Shown here piece by piece: positions 53,578 to 63,098 of a stretch of 64,000 nucleotides of DNA (its first letter is position 1; each line of letters starts with the position of its first letter). Source of the DNA: Sedimentibacter sp. (GTDB lineage: Bacteria > Bacillota > Clostridia > Tissierellales > Sedimentibacteraceae); assembly GCA_018436705.1 (NCBI GenBank), contig JAHDLA010000003.1, positions 1-64,000 on the forward strand, given 5' to 3'. Under the pieces are notes generated by a model. That model saw nothing but the letters and a program-made list of their open reading frames with translations, searched no databases and had not been told where the DNA came from. A program made the translations under genes and the position numbers.

Positions 53578-54677
53578 TATTTATCTCCTCCTTTAACCTG
53601 TGTTAAAGCATAAAGGATTATTCCGTTCTGAATTACCATACGTAGTATTTCCGACAGGTCTGTGCCTTCAAACAACTGGTTTGCTACGGGCAGAGCAGTT
53701 GTCAAAAGTCCCTGGAATATAATTGTTCCTATTATTACATGAGAAACCTTAGCTCTTGAAGCTGTAGCCCCTCCTATGAGAACTGCCGCCACGGCAGGAA
53801 ATGCCATCAGCAAAGGAGCGTTGTAAAGCTGAGTATATCCGTACCCTTGAGAGTATACTATTATCCCCACAGCACCCAATACTGTAGATAAAATATTAGC
53901 TTTCACTCTGTTTTTATTAATATTAATCCCAGATGCTTGTGCAAATCTCGGATTAATACCTCCAGCTGATATAGCTATGCCAGATTTTGATCTGAAATAC
54001 AGCCATACAAGCAAGCAACATAAAAGGAATACCAATATCATCCCAGTAGGTATAATGAGCCCTTCTCTACCTCCTACAGTAATTAATCCACCTTCGCCCC
54101 AGATTGAGAATTCCCATAAATTGCTTAATATCTGCGCTCCACCTACTGCATCCAGCTGAATTGTTTCTCTTAATCCATTTCCCATAAACCATCCCATTTT
54201 TGGGCTTTTGAATGGGATCATAAGCCATGCTAGACACATGAAAGCAGATATAGAAAATCCTGTATATGTAGCTATGGTCATTTCAGAACCCTTAACCGCG
54301 TTTAAAAGCTTGCCATACAAATATCCCATTATAACAGCGAAGATAATTGCGAAAGCAATGGAAACAAGCATCCATTGTGCACCTACAAATCCAAACTCTA
54401 TGGACAGCACTATGGCAAACAAGCCGCATACAATGCCTATAGGTAACGCGAAATTAGGTCCTGTACCTGATTGTATTGAAGGAACCATAGCAAGAACAAG
54501 TATTCCATTCATGCCAGTCCTCTTTAACGTATCACTCATCAGTGTAGACATCGATATATTAAGGGCCCCCCCGGCAATAAGAAGAGCTATCCAGAATACA
54601 CCTATAATTAATGTTGGCAAACCTATTTTATTTATTATTTCTTTAAAATTTAAGCCTCTATCCTTTACTTCAACCAT
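53577..54677 (-). CDS. ABC importer permease (BPD_transp_2 type)
   Basis: The 366-aa protein has about nine membrane segments and a GASGININKNRV-like loop after the RSKSGIAISAGG segment, as in YufP/YufQ-type permeases. The start overlaps the ATPase gene's stop. Together with the next permease it forms the channel for a small solute. The substrate is unknown. Confidence 0.82.
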   Translation of the reverse strand: MVEVKDRGLNFKEIINKIGLPTLIIGVFWIALLIAGGALNISMSTLMSDTLKRTGMNGILVLAMVPSIQSGTGPNFALPIGIVCGLFAIVLSIEFGFVGAQWMLVSIAFAIIFAVIMGYLYGKLLNAVKGSEMTIATYTGFSISAFMCLAWLMIPFKSPKMGWFMGNGLRETIQLDAVGGAQILSNLWEFSIWGEGGLITVGGREGLIIPTGMILVFLLCCLLVWLYFRSKSGIAISAGGINPRFAQASGININKNRVKANILSTVLGAVGIIVYSQGYGYTQLYNAPLLMAFPAVAAVLIGGATASRAKVSHVIIGTIIFQGLLTTALPVANQLFEGTDLSEILRMVIQNGIILYALTQVKGGDK

Positions 54678-56272
54678 TATGCTTCACTCCCTTCTACGTT
54701 ATGCCGGCTTCCTGACATCATCAAACCAAAATCCGCATCGGGAGCCTCAGGAGAAAGAACTCCTTCAACCTTGCCTTCACATATTATGACAATTCTATCA
54801 CATATACTTCTTAATTCCGCAAGCTCAGAGGAAGTCATAACTATGGTCATGCCATATTCTTCATTTAACTTTTTCAACAAATCCAGTACTAATTTCTTAG
54901 CGCCTATGTCAATTCCTCTTGTAGGTTCTGAAACAAAAAGAAGGTTGGGATTTAATGTAAGGGCTCTCGCAACACATACTTTCTGCTGGTTGCCCCCACT
55001 TAGCCTTCCGGCATTTTGCAGAGGAGATGTGCACCTTATATCAAGATCTTTTATCATTTTTAGAGCATGATTTCTTATGCTCTTTGAATCCTTAAATTTA
55101 AATGGTCCAATTTCAGTAAGAAAGTCATTTCTTGTCTGCATAGCTGAAAAAACTATATTACCTTCTATAGATTCATCAAGTAGCAAACCTACGCCTTTTC
55201 TGTCTTCGCTCACAAATGCAAGCCCTGCCTGTATAACTTCCTTAGGATCATTCAGAGATAGTTTTTCTCCGTTTAAAACAATTTCTCCCGTTGCCGGATA
55301 TATTCCCATTAAACCATTGGCAATACCCAATTTCCCCTGTCCTGCAAGGCCTCCTATACCTACTATTTCACCTTTTTTAATATCAAGGTCTACGCCCTTG
55401 ACTCTTTCTCCCGGCATGGAAACATTCAAATTTTTAATACTTAAAACCGTTTCATCGCTTGTATTTTTGTTTTCCGAGTTCTTTTTTTCTATTGAAACCT
55501 TTCTGCCAACCATAAGCTGCGCTATCTCAAACTTATTTGTATCCTTTATCTCTTTCGTTGCAACATGCTCCCCGTCTCTAAGAACCGTAACCTTATCAGC
55601 TACATCTATAATTTCATCAAGCCTATGACTGATAAATATAATACCTATTCCTTTTTGTGCCAATTTCTTTATTGCATTCAGCAAATTTTTAGCTTCAGCT
55701 TCTGCCAAAACTGCTGTAGGTTCGTCAAACACAAGAATTTTGATCCCTTTTTTATCTATTTCACGGGCAATTTCTATAAACTGCATATGTCCTACGGGAA
55801 GCCCTGCAACAGGAAGAAACTCATCAACATTCATATCAAGAACATCGAGAGCTTTTCTTGCATCTGCGTTCATTTTCTTTACATCCAAAGATTCCAGACG
55901 CTTTCCAAAAACTCTGCTCACAACGTTAGGCTTGGTAATTTCTCTGTTCAATTTTATATTTTCCATAATTGTAAATCCTGGTATAAGCATAAATTCCTGA
56001 TGCACCATACCTATACCATACTCCATTGCATCGTGCGGAGATTTTATGTTAATCTGTTTTCCTTCGATCTCAATTTTACCGTCAAATCCTCCGGTTGTAT
56101 GAATCACTGGCATTCCAAACAATATGTTCATCAGTGTTGATTTTCCTGCACCGTTCTCACCTATGAGAGCAAGTATTTCACCTTTTTTCAGCTCAATATT
56201 TATATCCTTTAATACTTTGTTTCCGGAATAATCCTTTGAAACATTTTTTAAGCTTAGAAGGTTTTCACTCAT
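54677..56272 (-). CDS. ABC importer ATP-binding protein with two cassettes
   Basis: The 531-aa protein has two fused ATPase domains. The first has Walker A GENGAGKST and Walker B ILVFDEPTAVL. The second has a degenerate Walker A (GGLAGQGKLG, with Leu instead of Ser/Thr) but a good signature, LSGGNQQKV, and LLFVSEPTRGID. This resembles RbsA/YufO-type sugar and nucleoside importers, where the second site is usually degenerate. It is preceded by a hairpin after the substrate-binding lipoprotein gene. Confidence 0.88.
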   Translation of the reverse strand: MSENLLSLKNVSKDYSGNKVLKDINIELKKGEILALIGENGAGKSTLMNILFGMPVIHTTGGFDGKIEIEGKQINIKSPHDAMEYGIGMVHQEFMLIPGFTIMENIKLNREITKPNVVSRVFGKRLESLDVKKMNADARKALDVLDMNVDEFLPVAGLPVGHMQFIEIAREIDKKGIKILVFDEPTAVLAEAEAKNLLNAIKKLAQKGIGIIFISHRLDEIIDVADKVTVLRDGEHVATKEIKDTNKFEIAQLMVGRKVSIEKKNSENKNTSDETVLSIKNLNVSMPGERVKGVDLDIKKGEIVGIGGLAGQGKLGIANGLMGIYPATGEIVLNGEKLSLNDPKEVIQAGLAFVSEDRKGVGLLLDESIEGNIVFSAMQTRNDFLTEIGPFKFKDSKSIRNHALKMIKDLDIRCTSPLQNAGRLSGGNQQKVCVARALTLNPNLLFVSEPTRGIDIGAKKLVLDLLKKLNEEYGMTIVMTSSELAELRSICDRIVIICEGKVEGVLSPEAPDADFGLMMSGSRHNVEGSEA

Positions 56273-56299
56273 TTTTACCTCCTGCGGTATGTTTAATAA

Positions 56300-56347
56300 A
56301 AGGAATGCAACGGAAGTTCATCAATAGGAAACTCCGAAACATTCCTT
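56300..56347 (-). other. Intercistronic hairpin after the binding-protein gene
   Basis: AAGGAATG and CATTCCTT form the outer arms, with an inner CGGA-GTT / AAC-TCCG part. On the minus strand, TTTTATT follows. Located between the lipoprotein gene and the rest of the ABC operon, it is probably a leaky terminator or mRNA-stabilising element that lets more binding protein than transporter be made. Confidence 0.6.
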
Positions 56348-56376
56348 AATTACCTTTTAATAATATTAATTAAGTA

Positions 56377-57627
56377 TTAATCTATAATGTGCTCTTCACC
56401 ATATGTTAAGAAATCCATCATTATCAATCTGAATGTAGGATATTCAGATGTTCCGTCTGTTGTTTCTTCTATGTATGGTGTTGTAGAAACTTCAAGTCCA
56501 TCGGCATATTCCGTCATTAATTGTTCCAGTACATCAGTTTCAAGTTCATCTCCTACTTCACCGTTTATCCATTTGATAGCATATTCGCTTCCGGATACTG
56601 TGTTCATCATAGCTACAGGTACCGGCCATGTTGAGAATCTTCCGAGAACTCCGCCTTCTTGAAGTTTTTTAGCTGTTTCACTAATTACATTTGCCATTTC
56701 ATCAGCTGTATATCCAACAGATTCAATACCTAGTGCTGATGGGAATCCATGATATGGTGACGGACAGCATGGCTGAGGATAAATAGCTCCTCCATCATAG
56801 CAAGCTTTAATTAACGGCGTCTGCATTGCACAGTTTGTTGAGAAGAACGCAGTATCTTTACCGTATTTATCAATCATTTTAGGAACATCTTCAAGAATAA
56901 ACAGCTGTGCTCCAGGTACACCGGCATCTCCTGTTGGGTCCGGTGCAGTTGCATCAACAAATTCAAGCCCTATTTCTTCGCACTTAGCTATCATGAGGTC
57001 TCTTCTTGCTGAAAGAAGTACAACTGACATATGCCTTGGGAATGAATAGTGAACCAATGTCTTAGCTCCTAATGCTTGAGCCTGCTCCGGAATACTGTTA
57101 CCCATTCCAAGCTCATCCGGCTGAAGAATTAAGTTTGCTCTTTCCACTACATCAGGAGGATTTTCCTGAGGTGCACAGTAAACAATAAACATGTCATCAC
57201 GCATTTCCAGCAATTTATCAACGGCTGCATTTGTTCCCGGCACAGCCTGGTTTATAATCAGTGCTTTGACATCCGGGTCAGAACCTATTTTTGTAATAGT
57301 GCTGATCATCTGCTCCTGCTCAGTCATAAAGTTGTCCGGCCATAAAACGTGCGATACTTTGTCTTCGCCGTATCTATCTACCATTTCCTGAGCTGAACGA
57401 TACTCTTCTTCATTCTGTGAAAGAGTATTTGTTACGATAGCAATTTTGCCTTCAAAAGGCTCTGCCTCTCCTGCTGGCTGTTCCGCCGGTTGTTCCGCCG
57501 GTTGTTCTGCAGGTTGTTCTGCCGGCTGCTCCGCCGGTTGTTCTGTCGGTGCTTCCGCAGGCTTACTGCAAGCAGCTAAGCCGAAAATCATAACAAGCAC
57601 TAACAAGATACTTATAACCTTCTTCAT
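56377..57627 (-). CDS. DUF3798 substrate-binding lipoprotein
   Basis: The 416-aa lipoprotein has a signal with lipobox LAAC (Cys20) and a Pro/Glu/Gln linker of five perfect PAEQ repeats (about 29-48). The DUF3798-type binding domain follows (about 55-416). The name rests on resemblance by eye to clostridial DUF3798 proteins; key segments are KIAIVTNTLSQNEEEYRSA and PGTNAAVDKLLEMRDD. It is the first gene of the importer operon and would capture the solute outside the membrane. The ligand is unknown. AGGAGGGAC precedes the ATG. Confidence 0.8.
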   Translation of the reverse strand: MKKVISILLVLVMIFGLAACSKPAEAPTEQPAEQPAEQPAEQPAEQPAEQPAGEAEPFEGKIAIVTNTLSQNEEEYRSAQEMVDRYGEDKVSHVLWPDNFMTEQEQMISTITKIGSDPDVKALIINQAVPGTNAAVDKLLEMRDDMFIVYCAPQENPPDVVERANLILQPDELGMGNSIPEQAQALGAKTLVHYSFPRHMSVVLLSARRDLMIAKCEEIGLEFVDATAPDPTGDAGVPGAQLFILEDVPKMIDKYGKDTAFFSTNCAMQTPLIKACYDGGAIYPQPCCPSPYHGFPSALGIESVGYTADEMANVISETAKKLQEGGVLGRFSTWPVPVAMMNTVSGSEYAIKWINGEVGDELETDVLEQLMTEYADGLEVSTTPYIEETTDGTSEYPTFRLIMMDFLTYGEEHIID

Positions 57628-57665
57628 TTAGTCCCTCCTAATTAATAAAATATAACCTGTTTTTA

Positions 57666-57700
57666 ATTATAATTGAATATATATGAATTGTCAAACAATT
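57666..57700 (-). promoter_or_regulatory. Consensus promoter of the DUF3798 importer operon
   Basis: On the minus strand, TTGACA (57694-57689), 17 bp, TATAAT (57671-57666). The -35 box overlaps the inverted repeat AATTGT-CAA-ACAATT (57686-57700), a possible operator. Confidence 0.75.
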
Positions 57701-57944
57701 ATTATATGTCCTGTTTTTTCCATTTATAAGCATTTTGCTAAATTTTGTATTTTTAATGAAAACGATTATTTATTTTTTTTAGTTATTTTAATTAATTCTA
57801 AAACGTTTCCAAAGCAAATATATTTCAAAGTTACCGTTTTCAGTTCAATTTTCAAACACAAACATTTTTTAACATTTGTATGTATAAAAAAAACAAAGCA
57901 ATATAAATATTTATATTGTTGAATAAAAATTTTTATAATAGCAA
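57701..57944. other. AT-rich intergenic region
   Basis: About 245 bp of very AT-rich sequence with no ORF, RNA gene or strong hairpin. One site, TGAAAACGATTATT (57757-57770), matches 12 of 14 positions of a catabolite-responsive element and lies about 60 bp upstream of the importer's -35 box. This is weak evidence only. Confidence 0.35.
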
Positions 57945-57973
57945 GAAAAAAGGGGATGTTTCATTCCCTTTTA
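57945..57973 (-). terminator. Terminator of the small charged-protein gene
   Basis: AAAAGGG-AT / AT-CCCTTTT around a GTTTC-type loop with one mismatch. On the minus strand, a T-run follows, about 20 bp past the stop at 57992. Confidence 0.75.
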
Positions 57974-57991
57974 ACTTACTTTATAACACAA

Positions 57992-58309
57992 CTATTTTAA
58001 GCTATCCAAAAATTTTTTCATTTTCTTTTTTTGTTCAGGACTTAGAAACATTTCAAAGTTTTTCAAGTCGTTTATTTTTTTATTATATTCTTCTTCACCG
58101 TATTGCTCCTTAAGCTTTTTGCTCATGTTTTTAGCATCATTTAAAATTTCATCTTCTGACTTGCCCTTATATTTCTCTTGGAATTCTTTAAACTGTTTAT
58201 TGTTCACAAAATCATTGACCTTTTTGTTGTTAGCTACCTTCTTAAACTCCTTGCTTTCAGTGATTTTATTTAATTCATTGTCATCGAAACTTTTAAAAAT
58301 TTTTGACAT
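57992..58309 (-). CDS. Small highly charged protein of unknown function
   Basis: The 105-aa protein is made almost entirely of Lys, Glu, Asp and Asn in a helical pattern (KSFDDNELNKITESKEFKKV at the N-terminus; LSPEQKKKMKKFLDSLK at the end). It has no signal or membrane segment. I do not recognise a family. It is a single gene with its own terminator. Confidence 0.65.
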   Translation of the reverse strand: MSKIFKSFDDNELNKITESKEFKKVANNKKVNDFVNNKQFKEFQEKYKGKSEDEILNDAKNMSKKLKEQYGEEEYNKKINDLKNFEMFLSPEQKKKMKKFLDSLK

Positions 58310-58453
58310 GTGTATACCTCCATTCCTAATTACATGATATGCCGCAGAATTAAATAGATTACAGATTAATTTATCTTAATAGTTCATTTTTGTGTAACAC
58401 AATATAACCCCATGAATAAAATGTAATATTGATTATCATTTTAAGAGGGTGAT

Positions 58454-59404
58454 ATTATTCCAGTTCAAATATTGCTGTATTTATTTGCCGCAAAGTATAT
58501 TTTCGGAACAAACCAGCTTCCGGGCATGGTGTCTAAATTATCAGGAACTACAAAAAACCTGACAGCCGGATTAATGTCAGATCCGCAAAAGGTTGAAAAT
58601 TTAATCGGCATGGTTCGGACATTTGCCCCGCTAACATCTCCAGGCACAGTTTCAAGAGTTAATACATATTTGCCGTTTTTTGAAAAAGTAAGCACATTGT
58701 TTGGATTATATTCATTCCTAAACCGAGCTCAGACATTCAAGCCCATTGAATCTTTAAATGCAAAATCTCCCGCCGACATGATGACCGCACTAATGAAGGG
58801 CGGAAATATTCCAATGGGTAAAATTCTTTCACAGCCGCTTATTGCAAATAACATGGAAAAAATGATGAGTTCCGTTGCAATGAATATGATGAAAAACGGC
58901 GGTTTTAATGATTTGCTTAAAAACGAAAACATTAGCGATATTATATCAAATCTTGCACAAAATTCGGATAGCGGGTCCTCCGAAGATAATGTCGATTTAA
59001 ACAGCCTCATGGAAGCTTTTATGCCTATGATAAATAGCATGAACACTAATGCAGAAGAGAAAAATGACAATTATAAAGATATAGGTGTCAAAGATTTAGA
59101 AACTTATGACGATTACACTGATAAACCTGAATTCCGAAATGAATCATTTTTACCGGGTGATGAGGATGATGAAGTTGCAATACCAAATCTTGCAACACAA
59201 CATAAAGAAAATGAAAAGAATACATACGACAGCAGAGATGAAAGCCATAACAAACTTGAAAATGACAGATATAGCAAGCACTATAAAAACAACCGCTATG
59301 AAAGTCACGAAAAAACAATAAATTATGATGAACACAAAGCCAACTACAACGAAAAAAAAGAGAATCCAACACCAATTCGCATTAAGCAGAGAAGGAGACG
59401 TTAG
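58454..59404 (+). CDS. Membrane-associated protein of unknown function with charged tail
   Basis: The protein is about 316 aa. The first ATG/TTG-type start in frame is TTG at 58472, but the good ribosome site GAGGGTGAT (58445-58453) points to an ATT start at 58454 or 58457. The start is therefore uncertain. A hydrophobic N-terminus (PVQILLYLFAAKYIFG) is followed by a helical middle and a His/Asn/Lys/Glu-rich tail (about 205-316) that ends IKQRRRR. The middle recalls YqfQ-type spore proteins, but only faintly. The function is unknown. Confidence 0.6.
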   Translation: MIPVQILLYLFAAKYIFGTNQLPGMVSKLSGTTKNLTAGLMSDPQKVENLIGMVRTFAPLTSPGTVSRVNTYLPFFEKVSTLFGLYSFLNRAQTFKPIESLNAKSPADMMTALMKGGNIPMGKILSQPLIANNMEKMMSSVAMNMMKNGGFNDLLKNENISDIISNLAQNSDSGSSEDNVDLNSLMEAFMPMINSMNTNAEEKNDNYKDIGVKDLETYDDYTDKPEFRNESFLPGDEDDEVAIPNLATQHKENEKNTYDSRDESHNKLENDRYSKHYKNNRYESHEKTINYDEHKANYNEKKENPTPIRIKQRRRR

Positions 59405-59405
59405 G

Positions 59406-59457
59406 AATAAAAAAATAATGAAGGATGATGCCAATCATTCTTCATTATTTTTTATTC
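59406..59457. terminator. Bidirectional terminator before addA's 3' end
   Basis: The long stem AATAAAAAAATAATGAAG / CTTCATTATTTTTTATT, with inner ATGAT/ATCAT, lies between the unknown gene (plus) and addA (minus) and provides T-runs in both directions. Confidence 0.85.
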
Positions 59458-59462
59458 AGCTT

Positions 59463-62400
59463 TTATCTTATCTCAACAGCCTGTTCAATATCAAACAAGT
59501 ACAGGTAACATTCTTTGACTTCAACTCCAGTTATTTTTTCCACAGCTTCCTTGTATGACAATATCTGACGACTGTATTCGTCAATAACAGCATCTGTATT
59601 ACCGCCAATAATTTCATCTGTTTTATAGTCTATTATTACAATTTTATCGCCTTCATAGAAATAGCAGTCTATAATTCCCTGGATGAGTATCATATCATCA
59701 CCATCCAAGTATTCAATAATTTCGGAAGCTTTCTTTTTAATCACAAATGGAACTTCTCTCTTTACTTGTAATGACGCTCTCATTCTTCTGCCTACATCAG
59801 TTCTGAAAAATCCAAATATTTTGCTTACATCAATCACGTTTGCTTCCTGTTCGGTTAAAAGCTTTTTTTGTATCATAACATCTATTTGTTCTTTAATATT
59901 TTCTATTCCCAGATTATCACAAATGTTGAGATGCTGCATTACGAAGTGAACAATTGACCCTATTTCTGCCTGTGTAAAATCAGAATCTTTTTCTTTAAAC
60001 TGAGGAATATCTCTCAAAGCAGGAATATTGAATTTAACCGTTTCAATATTTTCACGCTTTAAAACTTTTAAATCCGTTACAGAAAGCTTTGTAGGAACAT
60101 TTATGGAACTGCTGTAAGAGTATTCACAGCTCAACCTGCGGTTTATTTCTGTTTTCTCATTGCTATAATCATGGCATTTAAACAAATCCATTTCATTTAT
60201 CCTCACAGCTTTTTTTTCAGCCGCTTCACACTCATTTCTGTTTATTTGAGATAATGTAATCTTGTTTATATTCCATTTTGCAGGACTGACACCTTCGCTG
60301 ACAAATGTTTCGAAAATCACATTTTCAGAGCTTACACTACTAAGCGTGTTGTATGCATCTAAGTTTTTAAATAAAGTGGTGCAAATCCATTCCAAAAATG
60401 AATCGCCATTGTAAATATTATATAAAGACGGTCCTTTTGACCATTTTTTCAACCTTCTGTCAAATTTATCAACTGTTCCTATCATTATTAGCCTGTCAAT
60501 AGCCCTTGTCATGGCAACATAAAGAACTCTCATTTCTTCTGAAATGTTTTCAGTTTTTATTATGTTTTTTACGGCGATTCTCGGCAAAGTCTCTCTGTAT
60601 ATCCTCTGCTGCGGATTAATGTATTTAGGAGCTATTCCATACAGTTTATGCTTTAATATGCTTTTTGACGAATCGGTCCGATTAAACTTTTTGTTCAGGC
60701 CGCAAATAATTACAACAGGAAATTCAAGGCCCTTGCTTTTGTGAACAGACATAAGTCGTACAACATTGTCATTTTCTCCAAGTGTTTTTGCACTACCGGT
60801 ATCGGATGAAGAATTATTAAGCTTTTCAACATACCTTAAAAAATTAAACAGACCACTCATGGAGGTTTTTTCAAAATCAGATGCTTTTTCAGTCAGCATC
60901 CTAAGATTTGCCTGCCTTATTCTCCCATTGGGAAGCATTCCGACAAAATAATAATAATTTGTCTCCATCAACACTTCCCAGATAAAATCGCTCAGCTGAC
61001 TATACCTACTTCTCTTTTTCCAATTTTCTATTTTGCCTATGAAATTTTCTATTTTTAATGCAAGCTCATCATAGCAATTATTTTTGTATTCATACAAAGC
61101 ATCAATAAAATTTAACTTCGGGTTTTTAAGGCGTATATGCACAAGCTCATCAGCTTCAAACGAGCCTATTGGAGATCTCATAACACTTAGCACCGGAACA
61201 TCCTGCCTTATGTTATCGATTATTTTAAGCAAATTCAAAATAACTTGTATTTCAATAGTTTCATAATACCCAGATCCGCCATCAAAATAGAAAGGTATTC
61301 CGTTGTCATTAAAAATTTCTTCAAATATTCCTGCCCACCCTGATACAGAACGCATAAGCAGCACTATATCCTTGTATTGAATTTTTTTTACTTCCACACC
61401 TGCTTTGTTATATGCATTAGTTGCTCTTATAGGTTCATTCATATTTTTCTTAAGAAGCTGATTTATTTTTTGAACTGCCATATAAGCTTCAAGTTCTGCT
61501 GTCTTCATAGATTTGATTTCTTCATCTAAGTCATCTGACTCCGATGCATCCTTATCTATAATTGTAAGATCCATAAAACAGTCTCTTTCATCAGAGCGGT
61601 TATCTGTAAAATCTGAACCTGGGTTTAGAAATACATCACGGTTATAATCCACCTCTCCAAGAGTTTTATTCATAATATTGCTAAATACATAATTTATCCC
61701 GCTCAATATTTCCTTTCTACTCCTAAAGTTTTGCGTCAGGTCAATTCTTATGTCCTGACCGCTCCCCTCAGAAAGCGGGTATGTTTCGCACTTCTCGTTA
61801 AAAATCGCAGGATCAGACAATCTGAAACGGTATATGCTCTGTTTTACATCTCCTACCATAAATAAATTATTTTCTCTTTTTATTTTGCTCAGCAATTCCT
61901 CCTGGAGGCTGTTGCTATCCTGGTACTCATCAATAAATATATATTTAAACCTGCTCCTGTAGCTTTCCCCTATATCCTCCTGCCTCAGAATTTCAAGGGC
62001 GTAATGTTCTACATCATTGAAATCCGCAATTGATTTATCCATTTTTTTTGCTTTGAAACTTTTGTCCAGATCACAAATAATGTCAAATAGAGCACTCATA
62101 GAAACATGCATATAATTAACATCAGCAGCAAATTCAGACAATGTTCTGTTCGGTATCATCTTGTTAATGCCATTTATAATTTTCTTGTATTCATCTCTCA
62201 GCAGCTTAACTTCTTCCTGTTTTTCCCCATCAATCTCTTCCTTTGCTTTTCCTCTTATCTGTTTCAGCGACAAATTTTTCACATTGTGTATTAAATATAA
62301 AAATTTTTCGAAATCATTTTTAAGGGTTTCTTCCAAATTTTGAATATTTTGCATATCATCCATTAATGTTTCTTTATATGGAGTGGGACCGTCATCATCA

Positions 62401-63098
62401 CACAATTTTATCGCAGTTTCAAGTATTTCTTTGGCTCCTGATAGCTGAAGCATAATATTATCCTTTATCGCCTTCGTCCACGGTGATTTTTTCAAATCAT
62501 CGCTAGATATCAGAAGCATATTAATTTTTTCATCGAGCCACTTCATGGGATCTGGAAAGCTTAAAATAAATCTGTAAATATCCTTAATAATTTCGTTAAG
62601 TTCAAAATCGCCACGGTTTCCGGTAAAACTCTCAACAAGCTGAACAAATCCAGGAGTTTTTTCCGTATAATGTTTTTCCAAAATCTCGTCTATTGTTTCA
62701 TTAAGAAGTATGTCAATTTCATTAACATCACCTATTCTAAAATTCGGATCAATTCCAATTACATGAAAGTTCTTTCGAACAGTATCAATGCAGAATGCGT
62801 GTATTGTAGAAATGTTTGATCTGCCTAAAAGATTAAGTTGCTTACTCAGATGTCCCTTATTACTACTGTTCTGCACTGCCTTTATAAGTGCTTTGTGAAT
62901 TTTCTGCTTCATGCCGGAAGCAGCAGCATTGGTAAAGGTTACAATCAAAAATTTATCTATGTCCTCATTATCGTCAATCAACAGCTTAATAATTCTTTCT
63001 ACCAGGACTGTAGTCTTTCCAGACCCTGCCGCTGCAGACACAAGTATATTTTTTTTCCTCGTATTTATTACTTTTAGTTGACCGTCACTGAATTTCAT
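59463..63098 (-). CDS. addA: AddA helicase-nuclease
   Basis: The 1211-aa protein is the UvrD-like helicase/nuclease subunit of AddAB. Walker A is VSAAAGSGKTTVLVERI (about 17-33); other motifs are FIDEYQDSN, MSVHKSKGLEFPVVII and LYVAMTRAID. The C-terminal RecB-like nuclease has IQGIIDCYFYEGDKIVIIDYKTD (shown in part). It processes DNA ends for recombination repair. The ATG overlaps the addB stop (ATGA), so the two are coupled. Confidence 0.95.
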   Translation of the reverse strand: MKFSDGQLKVINTRKKNILVSAAAGSGKTTVLVERIIKLLIDDNEDIDKFLIVTFTNAAASGMKQKIHKALIKAVQNSSNKGHLSKQLNLLGRSNISTIHAFCIDTVRKNFHVIGIDPNFRIGDVNEIDILLNETIDEILEKHYTEKTPGFVQLVESFTGNRGDFELNEIIKDIYRFILSFPDPMKWLDEKINMLLISSDDLKKSPWTKAIKDNIMLQLSGAKEILETAIKLCDDDGPTPYKETLMDDMQNIQNLEETLKNDFEKFLYLIHNVKNLSLKQIRGKAKEEIDGEKQEEVKLLRDEYKKIINGINKMIPNRTLSEFAADVNYMHVSMSALFDIICDLDKSFKAKKMDKSIADFNDVEHYALEILRQEDIGESYRSRFKYIFIDEYQDSNSLQEELLSKIKRENNLFMVGDVKQSIYRFRLSDPAIFNEKCETYPLSEGSGQDIRIDLTQNFRSRKEILSGINYVFSNIMNKTLGEVDYNRDVFLNPGSDFTDNRSDERDCFMDLTIIDKDASESDDLDEEIKSMKTAELEAYMAVQKINQLLKKNMNEPIRATNAYNKAGVEVKKIQYKDIVLLMRSVSGWAGIFEEIFNDNGIPFYFDGGSGYYETIEIQVILNLLKIIDNIRQDVPVLSVMRSPIGSFEADELVHIRLKNPKLNFIDALYEYKNNCYDELALKIENFIGKIENWKKRSRYSQLSDFIWEVLMETNYYYFVGMLPNGRIRQANLRMLTEKASDFEKTSMSGLFNFLRYVEKLNNSSSDTGSAKTLGENDNVVRLMSVHKSKGLEFPVVIICGLNKKFNRTDSSKSILKHKLYGIAPKYINPQQRIYRETLPRIAVKNIIKTENISEEMRVLYVAMTRAIDRLIMIGTVDKFDRRLKKWSKGPSLYNIYNGDSFLEWICTTLFKNLDAYNTLSSVSSENVIFETFVSEGVSPAKWNINKITLSQINRNECEAAEKKAVRINEMDLFKCHDYSNEKTEINRRLSCEYSYSSSINVPTKLSVTDLKVLKRENIETVKFNIPALRDIPQFKEKDSDFTQAEIGSIVHFVMQHLNICDNLGIENIKEQIDVMIQKKLLTEQEANVIDVSKIFGFFRTDVGRRMRASLQVKREVPFVIKKKASEIIEYLDGDDMILIQGIIDCYFYEGDKIVIIDYKTDEIIGGNTDAVIDEYSRQILSYKEAVEKITGVEVKECYLYLFDIEQAVEIR

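Noticed and set aside
57757..57770. Catabolite-responsive element before the importer operon
   Set aside because: It matches 12 of 14 positions but in very AT-rich sequence where such matches arise by chance, so it is only mentioned in the intergenic entry.
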